Origin: Hofstenia miamia
Lineage: Eukaryota > Xenacoelomorpha > Acoela > Hofsteniidae
DNA: 64,000 bases
NCBI GenBank assembly: GCA_900660155.1
Contig: CABFPE010000200.1
Coordinates: 1,050,570 to 1,114,569 of the forward strand
Direction of reading: 5' to 3'
In this document: positions 36,030-48,700 of the stretch, piece after piece
Position numbering within the stretch: the stretch's first letter is position 1
Layout: each line of letters begins with the position of its first letter
Position numbers and translations under genes: made by a program
Notes under the pieces: generated by a model
Seen by the model: the letters and a program-made list of their open reading frames with translations, nothing else
Told to the model about the DNA's origin: nothing
Databases searched by the model: none

Positions 36030-37541
36030 TATATATATTTTGGACCTGTTGATAATAGCTTGAACAATGAGAAATTTAAAAATTGAGCTAGATTAAAATG
36101 AATCAATAATGAACAAAAAAATTTACCCGCAAAGTCAATTTTTTTTAAAAGTGTCATTTATTGATTATTCTTAAATAGTTAAAATGTGTGCTAAAGCGTA
36201 TTGCTTTGGCTGAAGTACTTGAAAATTCAAATTTTTCAAAAAAGATTTAAATGCTCTTCATACCTCACTTTCATATAATTCTATAGTTTAGAGCACATTG
36301 ATGCAACAACTGAACTGTTTCTTTACATGAAAATAGGCCTCCCAAGCCCATTGAAGATTCGCATGTACAACGTCAGAGGTAGCAGCGAAAGGTACCGGGT
36401 CAGAGTTGGAAATGATCCAGTCCGGTGCGGTGGGGTCTGTAGTATATGCAAATAATATTCCGTTTAACACTTCATACTCAAATGAGATTAGATGCAGATT
36501 ATTCAATCAAATCAATTACCATTCATTTAAGGGAATTGCGAATAACACCATCGTGATGACATATCGTATATTGCAGCCAGGGCGTACTCATGGCAAGGAC
36601 GTAACTAACTTCAAATTTTAAAGGGCAAAATATGTCATTACAATTTAATGCAATTTTTGTTCAAAGTTTTGTCAGCAATTTTGTGTGCTACATTGCGGAT
36701 TTAATTTAATGTTTAAGACTAAATTTTTGAAATGAGGTTGCAACACATGAGAGCATTATTTGAGGCAGATAATGTTTTGACTGACAGTTGATAACAATTG
36801 AACCACGAGCCAATGAAAGGTTGTTGTTTTTAAACAAAAGCAATTTTAGGGTTGCGTTTTAAACGTACTCATCGTAGGTCCAAACGTTCCAGATTCTTAG
36901 AGGATAAATAATAAACGGTCCGCTTGCGTCTTTTCCTGATATATTCGATCCGATCCGGACCACCATTCCAACTCTGATTGGAGCATTCGCGCAAAGGCAT
37001 ACGTAATGGGCCCGTGATCGAACGTGGTTTTGAAATGTACATGAAAGAGGATACACTCCATATTCTGTAGTGCATTGATTTTTTAAAGGAATCCAAAAAA
37101 ATTCTGAAGCTGTTTGAGGTCAATGATTCTTTACATGAATATTTATAGAACACTTTGTTATTGCACTTGTATATATCGTGTAGGATATAATTACTCATCT
37201 TGTGCAAGTAAACCATCATTAGTAATCCATATCCCGCACTTTGCAAATTTTTGAGCGAATTTCAAACTCGATAACACATATTCTTCTTCGGCTTAATACC
37301 TTTTTGAAAATTTTCAGTGTAGAATACATATGCTAAGTGTGGTTTTTATTTTCACATAAGTTTTCGATCAAATGACTTGTTATAAGATATTAACGTTTTA
37401 TGCAAGAATGTATTTTTCAAAACTTAATGTCTTCATTCTTTGAATAATTTTGTTTTAATTACTTAGCATAATAACTATCAAAAAATAAATAGAATTTGTA
37501 AAAATCAAAACTTAATGTCTTCATTCTTTGAATAATTTTAG
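36030..37541. other. No assignable exon; region upstream of the host gene's first visible exon
   Basis: Open frames at 36288-36621 (both strands) and 36859-37246 (minus) are longer than chance would often give, but I recognise none. Earlier exons of the host gene are expected here or further left, since the exon at 37542 begins in splice phase 2. A 35-bp sequence is repeated at 37418-37452 and 37506-37540; the second copy forms the acceptor. Confidence 0.5.
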
Positions 37542-37810
37542 ATATAGAGAAGCTGCTGTAACTTTGTTTAACATGGATGTTCAAGGTCATGTAAGTATTG
37601 CGCTAACGCTGGAGCGGAATCTTTTTGTGCCTAATCGTGACTCTACAAAAGCCGTTGAAATATTGTTAATGGATAAAATGCTTAGACATTGCATGGGAAC
37701 ATTGTTGATAACGTCCTGTGAAACTCCATCTGATAGTGCTTTCGATTGTGTTCAGCCAGAAGAAAAAGCGTCTTCTGAGATTGAGGATTTGAGTGATATC
37801 ATTACTCAAG
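37542..37810 (+). CDS. Host gene exon, first visible
   Basis: Acceptor 'gaataattttag', donor 'gtaagc'. It enters in phase 2 and leaves in phase 1. It reads YREAAVTLFNMDVQGHVSIA onward, through KAVEILLMDKMLRHCMGTLL, to the acidic EEKASSEIEDLSDII. The composition is protein-like throughout, with no stop in 89 codons. Confidence 0.82.
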
Positions 37811-38866
37811 GTAAGCAATTTTATAGTTTCGATGCTTCCAATTCTTCCTTTAGTTGAAGAATGCGCCGATACAAGCAATGAGCTAATTTCACCTCCTTTG
37901 ACGATGGTTCAAAATGATACTGTGGAAATCGAATCTTCTCCAATAGAAGATGCGAATACTATATTAGAAGACACATCAAATCTTGAAAATCAACGGACTC
38001 GAAAACGGCAATTTCCAAAAAATGGTGTTTTTAATCAATACGAGTGGGTATGGCATGTTTAATATTTGACATTTCTTTCGGGTTTTCATTTTCATTAGCA
38101 CCCCAATTAATCAGTTTTTTTAAACCATTTACATTTGTTTTTCGTTTCGATAAAACGAAACATATATAAGCATACCGTATAGCGGGGCTCATTGTTTTGA
38201 AGAAGCCTACACGAAACTCAGTTGAGATGAGGATCTAGTTTCAACTCCACTTTTATCATACCATACCATTACGGATAACTCCAATTTGTTTTTATTATAT
38301 TCCTTCCAGAGTTATTTTCTTTTAAATGTGATAGCGAAGCCAACACCTTATACCCCGTTTACACGTGACACGAGACATGCATGTCTTGTGTTTTTAATGA
38401 GCGAATGTCACGTCTAAACACCCAAAACACGCGACATTCTCTACTTGAGTGGTTGAATGTCGCGTGTTTTGGGTGTTTAGACGTGACATTCGCTCGTTAA
38501 AAACACAAGACATGCATGTCTCGTGTCACGTGTAAACGGGGTATTACTCGTGTCGTGGCATGGATATGAGAACTGAATCTATAGTAGATTTCTTGATACT
38601 GACGCCCTGATGTTAATGACAGGAAACATAAATATTAGTGTATTGTGAATACAAACAGACACAAATAATAAATAAGCTATCACTCTACAGTCAGTGTTTC
38701 ACCTATAATCCGACCTATAGGGGGATTCAAATTCTGGGGTAAGGGGTTATATATATATANNNNNNNNNNNNNNNNNNNNNNNNNNNNNNNNNNNNNNNNN
38801 NNNNNNNNNNNNNNNNNNNNNNNNNNNNNNNNNNNNNNNNNNNNNNNNNNNNNNNNNNNNNNNNNN

Positions 38867-38901
<35 letters not shown>

Positions 38902-41900
38902 TTTCGAGAATTTGTAGGCTATAAAAACAAGCACATGTCGCATTAGCTATTTAAACGTAGGCCAAATTGAGTGTTATTACAATATTTTTTATTGTGTACA
39001 GCTCATAGCCGGCATGACATGGCTCATGTACCGACCAGGTGAAGTTTTTGTTGTAAATTTAGATTGGGAGTTATTCCCCGCTAAGGGCCCTGGGTGAAAC
39101 ACTGTCTAGAGTGCACATTGAATACATGCAGTGACTTTGGTTTTTTTCTTCTTCCTTTACCTCTACTAGAGTGGAAATTGACAGGATTTGTGACGCACTG
39201 TCTGATGACACACTAATGAAAGCAGAAAGTGTATATGTAGAGATATCTCTTGTACATCTCATTTATTTACTTTATTAACACACTGTTGGGTAACAATACT
39301 ATATTTTCAAATGGCATAAGTCTCCATTTAAAGTTCAACCCAAGATTGAAAACGTTTACCTAAGGTCAAAAGAATTAAGAACAGCTTCGATGCTAACTCT
39401 TTTTTCGTGAAAGTAGCGGAGATCTTTTATGAAATGCCCTTGCATTTACGATCATCTACAATTTCTAAAAAAGTAATACGCGAATATTTCTTAAATGAAA
39501 GTGGAATAACGAAAAGTTATTCATCCACATTTTCATCCACATTTATAGTACCTTAGCTGATAAATATAATAATATAGTGTTTGTCGATATAATTTTGTAG
39601 CAGCATAGGTAAAATTGTAGGAAGTAGAAGAGATAAATTCTTTAAGCCAGCGATGCCAGATTGAAGTCTATCAGAGGGCCAGATTGTTTTCAAGTCAAAC
39701 CATGGGGCCAAATTACCGGTATGCTTTTGTCCTTGCAAAACAAAAGACTAAATTTTCTTACGCACTTGAGGTGTTTTCTAAATGAAAAATCGCATTGATT
39801 TAGGGGTGGCCTTATAAAGAAAAAAACAAAAGTAGAGTTACATTTGTTAATGTTGTATCATAATGTAGCGTCAGACGGTGCTGGTCGTTATTTATCGGCC
39901 AGTCTAGTGTTTTCTCATGTTTGTAAATATGTTAATAGCAAAATTGCATATAAGGTGATACTTTTTATTGTCTCCTTGCGTATCGTTAGAATCAGGGTTG
40001 CTCTAGTTAATGTTCACCTAAGCAACCTTCTGCCTTGACATTAAGTTCTCTGGTACTGTTCGCGCTATAGCTAACCCAGTGATTCTACAATAATATTGTT
40101 TTTCCACTGGTGTACCTTAGTCTTCTGTGATTTTTATTTGTGCCCGATCCGACCCGCGCGCTGCCACCACATCACTGCTTTATGCAATAATCAGTTTTAT
40201 TAGAAATTATTTAGTTTTATTACTTTCACATTGAAATCGAATGTGCATGGGGTTAGTTGCTTATTGTGGAAATATAAAGCAATATAACATTTTATATTTT
40301 TCGTTCAAAGTTGCACCGCTTTACTCTAATTTTTTATCACATGTGAGTGATAATCTCTTGAAATCCGTTTCTCATATTATCGCTAGGCCCAAAGCAAATC
40401 ACCCCAAATCAGAGACTTGAGTCTGTTTCGCTTCTCTCTGTCTCGGAAAAGTGTCTCTAGCTCTGTGCATTCAAAACTGTGAATTGACTTAAACTTACCC
40501 ATATTTATCAGCTGAAATTCGCACATCAGACGTAGAAATGTACTTGTATTACTCTGATTGTTATATTTCATAAAATGAACACTTCAATTGTATGTGTTGG
40601 TAAGTCGTTGCGCGTTTGACTATTCTTAGGCAATTTGTTGATTCCTGTTCAAATACTGCTCATGGGCAGATCATCGATTCCATGGCTTCTCAGCATTTAC
40701 TAGCATATCTGAGACTTGTTTATCCCTAGCTCACAAGGTGCTTAATCGAACCACTAAGATCATCACCAAGCGCCGGAATATCACCTCGTTCTGCAACGTG
40801 AGAGAGCGAATGCAGAAAAATGCTCTTCATCTGCTTCAAGGAGTTGCGCTGAACAATATGTATTCTGTTCTCGTCAAAAATAAATCAGTTAGGAATAGCA
40901 AACCTTTCTGCGAACTTCCCTCGCGAGCAAACAAATTCCTACCGTGTGTTCTGAGACGTTTGTATGTTTAACCTGCTGTGAATTTTCACGTTTCTCTCTG
41001 TCCTTTTCTTGTTCACTTACATTTTATATACAGTTAAAATTCAATGCTATTATTTAGCAATATTTTTTAGATTTCTGACAATAACGTTTATACATTGACA
41101 ATAATTGACTGCGAAAAATGCATAGAAGTTTATCGTCTTTTATTTGAAAATTATTCGACTTTTCTTTTCAGGCCTAGCATCATTCTTCAGAATTTATGCC
41201 AAATACATCAATCATTTCCATGTAATTATATTTTTTAGATTTCTGACAATAACGTTTATACATTGACAATAATTGACTGCGAAAAATGCATAGAAGTTTA
41301 TCGTCTTTTATTTGAAAATTATTCGACTTTTCTTTTCAGGCCTAGCATCATTCTTCAGAATTTATGCCAAATACATCAATCATTTCCATGTAATTATATT
41401 TTTGGGTGTTCAAATGAATTTTTTAGATTTCTGACAATAACGTTTATACATTGACAATAATTGACTGCGAAAAATGCATAGAAGTTTATCGTCTTTTATT
41501 TGAAAATTATTCGACTTTTCTTTTCAGGCCTAGCATCATTCTTCAGAATTTATGCCAAATACATCAATCATTTCCATGTAATTATATTTTTGGGTGTTCA
41601 AATGAATTTTTTAGATTTCTGACAATAACGTTTATACATTGACAATAATTGACTGCGAAAAATGCATAGAAGTTTATCGTCTTTTATTTGAAAATTATTC
41701 GACTTTTCTTTTCAGGCCTAGCATCATTCTTCAGAATTTATGCCAAATACATCAATCATTTCCATGTAATTATATTTTTGGGTGTTCAAATGAATTTTTT
41801 AGATTTCTGACAATAACGTTTATACATTGACAATAATTGACTGCGAAAAATGCATAGAAGTTTATCGTCTTTTATTTGAAAATTATTCGACTTTTCTTTT

Positions 41901-44159
41901 CAGGCCTAGCATCATTCTTCAGAATTTATGCCAAATACATCAATCATTTCCATGTAATTATATTTTTGGGTGTTCAAATGAATTTTTTAGATTTCTGACA
42001 ATAACGTTTATACATTGACAATAATTGACTGCGAAAAATGCATAGAAGTTTATCGTCTTTTATTTGAAAATTATTCGACTTTTCTTTTCAGGCCTAGCAT
42101 CATTCTTCAGAATTTATGCCAAATACATCAATCATTTCCATGTAATTATATTTTTGGGTGTTCAAATGAATTTTTTAGATTTCTGACAATAACGTTTATA
42201 CATTGACAATAATTGACTGCGAAAAATGCATAGAAGTTTATCGTCTTTTATTTGAAAATTATTCGACTTTTCTTTTCAGGCCTAGCATCATTCTTCAGAA
42301 TTTATGCCAAATACATCAATCATTTCCATGTAATTATATTTTTGGGTGTTCAAATGAATTTTTTAGATTTCTGACAATAACGTTTATACATTGACAATAA
42401 TTGACTGCGAAAAATGCATAGAAGTTTATCGTCTTTTATTTGAAAATTATTCGACTTTTCTTTTCAGGCCTAGCATCATTCTTCAGAATTTATGCCAAAT
42501 ACATCAATCATTTCCATGTAATTATATTTTTGGGTGTTCAAATGAATTTTTTAGATTTCTGACAATAACGTTTATACATTGACAATAATTGACTGCGAAA
42601 AATGCATAGAAGTTTATCGTCTTTTATTTGAAAATTATTCGACTTTTCTTTTCAGGCCTAGCATCATTCTTCAGAATTTATGCCAAATACATCAATCATT
42701 TCCATGTAATTATATTTTTGGGTGTTCAAATGAATTTTTTAGGATGTCGACAGTATTTCGATGAATCAGCGTAGCAAGCCAAAGACAATGAAACCGTTAA
42801 TGCTCTCCAAGAAAAAGAAGCGATTTATTAGTAAGACAAAGAAGTTAAGAGTAAGTAACTTAAAAATTTAGTATTTTTAATTTTAATCAAATTAAGATAT
42901 AATGCAGTCTGAGGATGTAACTGTTTTTTGTTTAGCATTCAATTAAACCATTTGTTCAATTCATTTATATTTAGCAGTTCCATGGTTGTGAGTTTTTTAG
43001 AACTTTTGAATACGATTTTGCCGGAATGAGCTAATTAGTGTTTCTCATCAACCAATTACATAAAATTGAATTTATATTTTATGAAATGGAAAGATGTAGT
43101 CGTTTTGAATTTATTTACATATACATGTATATATATATATATATATATAATATTGTTTATATCAGTCCATAATGATGGCGCCAATGCCTGCTGTCCTTCT
43201 TTTACTAATTTGTGAATGGTGTTTCTCACCTATCCCTCTCACTTTAGCTTCGTTAGGTTAATTCTTCGTGGTGTGCCTTCAGACGAAAAAATTTGAAATA
43301 TTTTTACTGAAGAAAAGTTGATGTTTGTTAATGTGTGAGTGTGTGTCATGGATGAGGATGATTAATTGCACATGGCTTGAAAAGTTGTGCTCAATTAAGC
43401 CCAGGCAATTTATATAGCATACTCTGGCTACGATCTTGTCTTCAACATAGCATTTAAAAATGTTACCGCCACAAATAATCATTCTTCAGTTCAAAGGCAT
43501 TCCGTCTCACGACTTGTGGTTTTTTCACTCTGCGATCTTACCCAAGATCTATTAGCATCATTGTGGTCTTCTCGTTAATCATCACCATTTTTTCGATCAT
43601 CGCTACGGTTGGATTTTTATTTGATTGATTCCAAATGCAAATTCTTCGTAAAAATGGAATATATAGAGCCATGGCTAATGTCGGTAATATTTACTAAGGC
43701 TTTCACAGATATTTTAGGATCTTCTGATACTAGAGTGTTAACAATGTTTATGTTGTGATCACCGTAACTTGCAAATGGATTTTTACTGAGCTCAGCACAC
43801 TATTTGTAGAAATTTGAGTTACCAACACATTGTGGTCTTGATTGCAATAAAACATTGCAAATTTGAAAATTGCATTCACTAAGCATTTGTAGTATTGAAA
43901 TATAGAAAGTTAATAGTTCACGTGTAAACTGGGATGAGAGATTGAAAATGCTGTGCTTAAATGACTGCTTGTAATTTTCCTATGCACATATAGCAATGGT
44001 TCACTTGCACAGATAAAACATATACAAACCATTTAGGTTTTCCGCTTTCGCTCTTGCCGCTATTGTAAAACGGCTTTTTTCTGCTTTACTTGTCTATGTC
44101 TCAAATATTACTAGATATTCTAAATATAATTAATGAAAGTAAAGAATGTTAAATAAACA

Positions 44160-44190
<31 letters not shown>

Positions 44191-45736
44191 CAGGGTGAGC
44201 GAAAAGTCCTTAACACACTTAAAATTTGAATAAGTTTTAAAGTACTTGATATATTCACATCAAATAAAAAAGAACATATTGTTAAATATTTACATTACAT
44301 AAAGAAGAACATATAGTTAAATATTTACATTTAACGATAATCAATAATGCTGGACTTGAATGATCGTATTCAAATTGTCCTACTTATGGCTAAGTTCAAA
44401 TCTCCTACAACTGTTCAACGCAAGTGGCCTAAACAGGATAAGCCAACAATAACTACAATTCGTCAGACCTATGAAAGGTTTCTGGAAACAGGGTCTGTTC
44501 ATGACAGACCAAGGTCTGGTCGCCCAAGTGCTGATGGTGATACAGTAGAAAAAGTCAAACATCATTTTGAAGAAAATCCAACAACTTCACACAGAAAGGA
44601 TTCCCTATCATTGTCTTTGCCCTCCAGATCAATTGGTGATATACTGAAATATAAAATTGGACTGAAATGTTTTAAGATTTCTCGAGTACAGCAGCTGCTT
44701 CAAGATGACGACGTAGCACGCAACAGCTTCTGCATTGATATTCTTGATCGGCATCAGCGGGATCCAAATTTTATTAGCCATATTCTTTTTTCAGATGAAT
44801 CAAATTGTTCACTTAATGGCAAACCTGAGATTTGTCGCAAAACGTTTAAAAATCTCGAAAAAAGGCTTCATTTATGTGTTAATGAAAATGGTGGTCATCT
44901 TCAACATCTACTTTAAATTTCACATCTTGTTATAAACTTAAGTTATTTAACTATATGTTCTTTTTTATTTGATGTGAATATATCATGTACTTTAAAACTT
45001 ATTCAAATTTTAAATGTGTTAGGGACTTTTCGCTCACCCTATATATATATNGCTTTTAAATTTCATGAAAGGCCGGTAAAATTACCGGCCATTTACCGGC
45101 CAAAATTATAAAAAATATTCTTGTTTTATCTTATAAACAGGGATTACTTTGCTTAGTTTTGGAGGAATTTCTATGAAAATCTAAAGTTCGAAAAAAAATT
45201 TATAGTATGAGCAATTTACAGTATTGCAATTCGAATCATAATTACATTTACACTTTGGAATCTCTCCTAAATTTTGCCACAAACGGAGTTGTTCTGCTTT
45301 TTGATAAGGTAATTTTACTTCAGTTTTCTATGGAACTTACTAATAATATTAAAAGAACCTGTTTATAATACTGAAAATATAATGTATAAGATTTACGCTT
45401 GAAATTTGAGAGACCTCATTCAAATAAAGCAACTGGAACCCTTGTATTTTAAAAATATTGGAAGGGGACGCTCAAAATAAATTTGAAGGATGCAGAAAGA
45501 CATTCAGATACAAATATTAATTGACACATCTTACTAAACAATCAATTATATTTAGTTTTAGCGAAATATTACATAAATATTGTTTGAGTACTTATAAGTT
45601 ATTCAATGCTAAGCGGGGTCAAATGCTACACCAAAATGTTTTATAAATTTTAACTATCATGCAAAGTAAACTAACTAAATAAAAACTAAAACGTTCCCAG
45701 CTCTATGCATCGCCATGTGTAAGAACAGCTTATTTT

Positions 45737-45782
<46 letters not shown>

Positions 45783-48700
45783 GCTCGCTGTATGGCTGTT
45801 CGGTTTCAGGTCCCGCTGTACTACCATAATATATATGGTTCCACGTATAATTTTCATGTAGTTTTCATCTCTTGAATATATACTTAGATGCATGTAACGT
45901 AATGTCAGTGGTGGGGCAAAATTTCAAAGTCCTCCAAATATCATCCAATTTTATAGTGATGGCCTCCTGCTGTACACCATTTTTTAGCGCTTCAGAAAAC
46001 TAAGAAGACCCATATAAATTTCCCATGTCAACAAGATAAACACTTAAAGCGATATTTATCTTTCGCCTTTTACTAAAGATAATCGTTAATTACAAGTGAG
46101 CAATTTAATGACATAACAGTGAAATATAGTGGAAACTTGAAACGTTTATTTTGACAGGGGAAAATAATTAAATCCTTGTGGGTTTTCTTAGTTTTTGAAG
46201 CGATACAAAATGGTGTACAGCTATTTCCTAAGATTTAAGTAGCGCTGTCCTGGTTGGAACTTGGAAGAACGCCGAAGATTCTAGAATGTTTTAAAGTTTA
46301 CATTGTGAATGCCTATTTGCTGATGTTTTATTTTCCTAGATCAGAGCGAGACCCTTCAAAGTTTCCAGTGTTCTTCCTCACGACATTGGGTATATTTTTC
46401 AATCAATGGTTTTCGTTAGAAAACAACATCAGCAGTTCACTGAAGAAAGGCTACTGAAATGTTTAAAGGTAGTGAAACAAACAATTTTATTATTCCTTCA
46501 ATCACATTAACTAAGCTAATATTATGTTCTTGTTTTTATATATTTTTGAAATTTAGTTTTACTCAATGGCATGTTGGATCAAATTAAAAAAAGAGGTTTT
46601 AATTGATAGGTTGTAGATTTTGCATTAGAGATTCTTTTTACGGATATCCACTCGAGCATCTTTTTTAGTTGATAGTCGTTGAAATCTTCATATTTTTTTT
46701 AGAATTTAATTATTGAGTAAAACCAGTGTTTCACAAGAACTAGTTACATTATATTATTTTGCATGTCTTATTATTGTTTTATTATAAACTTAAAGCGTAT
46801 AGTTTTAAGAAAAAGTTGAAATTGTTAAATTCTAATTGGGTTTAAACGTGAGTTAGAATTCGAAAACTGCTTTAAAAACTAGTTAGCTTGAATTTATAAA
46901 GGTTGCGCGTCCAATTCAATATTTGTAAAAAATATATTACTACACAAGCTTCACAAATATTATGTAATCACTTCACTCTGTCCAAACTAAAAGTTTGTTT
47001 GACATTTTGTAAGAAGATTAAGAATAGAGTTTTTAGTGAAATGCTTGATTTGATTGAAGGTTTTTCCTTGAAGCCAACTATAACATTTGCCATTTTTCTT
47101 TAGTTAAAGACAAGAGTTCATTCGATGTTATTATAATAAGGCAAGGGCTTCGTGATTGAGGGGTTACATTAGAGTCAGTTGCTCCAGCAGTCGAATGTTC
47201 TATTTCACTGTCAAACACTAAAAATATTCATGACTTAAAAGTTAATCTTAATTCAGCGTTAAAAGTTAATCTCTAATTTTCCGACATTTAGTCAATGCCA
47301 ACGTTCGAAATTTCATATGCGCAACAAAGAGCTAAATTTCATTAAAACTTGTGTTCTCAACTTTAAAATAAGCTATCAATCAATGCAATTGGTGATCATA
47401 ATACATCAAATAACCTATCAATATCGGGCAGTTTTCTGCATTCTTGACAAGGTAGAGTTCAGTACAGAGTTTATCCTAATAAAATTTATTCGTTGTTATT
47501 ACATAATAACAAGTCTGTTTTCACAAAGACGATGTGATTTTGGGTAGAGTATGTACTGTATAACCCAAAGTAATCATTCTGGTTAAACTTTCGCTTTCGC
47601 AATGGAAGATAAAATAAGGGAAAATACTTTGATTCAATGCCTTAGAGAGGTTATATTTAATTGGTGTTCACCTCATATAAATGGTAGTTATAATTTTGTT
47701 GTCGTTTTCGGTTATTAAAAAACTGTTTCCAATAGCTTTAATGGAATTTCGATTAAATTATGTAATTATTTCAATACACTGTAACTTCCTGCTGGCTATG
47801 AGGGAGTAAAGTTGTCAGAACAGTCAAAGTTAAAGAGATTTTTTCAAGAGGTGGTTTATATTTATTCGAAGTTATTTTCTTTGGGCTGTAGAAAGCACAG
47901 AGGAAACTCGAGGATGTTTTAAAATGAATCCTAACTATATTCGATGGATTTGGAATTTGGCCATATATTGACGACATTACCTTTGTATCCTCAGAATTTC
48001 ACCTGTTAAAGTCAGAGACGTTTCCCTTTGCTATCAACTCAATGTGCTATGTAGGTAGCGAAATTACTGAATTTAGTATACACACTGATACAAGTAAAAC
48101 ATCAATGATTATGGAGGTGTGAAGTCTCCGCTATCAAGAATAGAACTTTTGGATTTGCCCAATCTTCGGTATAATCAAACATTGTTGTTTTCCTATTTCT
48201 GATTTTAAGTCTATCTCATTCATTTCCACTGCTTATTAATTCTCAATGCCTTTTAAATTCATATTTCCTTTTAAAAATAATTTATTTGGAGATGAAAACT
48301 GTTAATGTAGCCTTTCAATAGTTCAGCATTTGATCGTTCTCAGGTACGTAGACTAAATGGCCAATGGGGCCATTGTAATTATACGTCACTGTGATAGAAC
48401 ATGGACGATTTTCTGAACAACTAACTCTTCGACAGAAGATATCTTCTCCTAATTTTGTTTCGCCTTGTAGCATGTTTCAATGGACGAGGTTTGCGTATGA
48501 AACTTGCAATTGTCTTAGTGATTAATAAAATTCTTCATTTTCTTAACACAGTATATTCACTTCGCTCAATTCAAGATCAATAATCACAAAATACGATTGT
48601 TCCCACATTATTTTGCTGGAAGTTTGGGATTGGCCAACGGAAGACAACGAACGACACTACATTCTCCTTCTTTACTTGTCTATCCAGCATTTATTGAAAG

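Noticed and set aside
36288-37246. Open frames on both strands as upstream exons or a separate gene
   Set aside because: No recognisable family, overlapping frames on opposite strands, and no clear donor in phase 2 for the exon at 37542.
41263-42764. Eight identical 61-63 codon open frames, one per array unit, as a repeated small protein
   Set aside because: They begin at TTG, not ATG, and run across unit borders only because the units are identical. The exon-pair reading explains the frame and the phases better.
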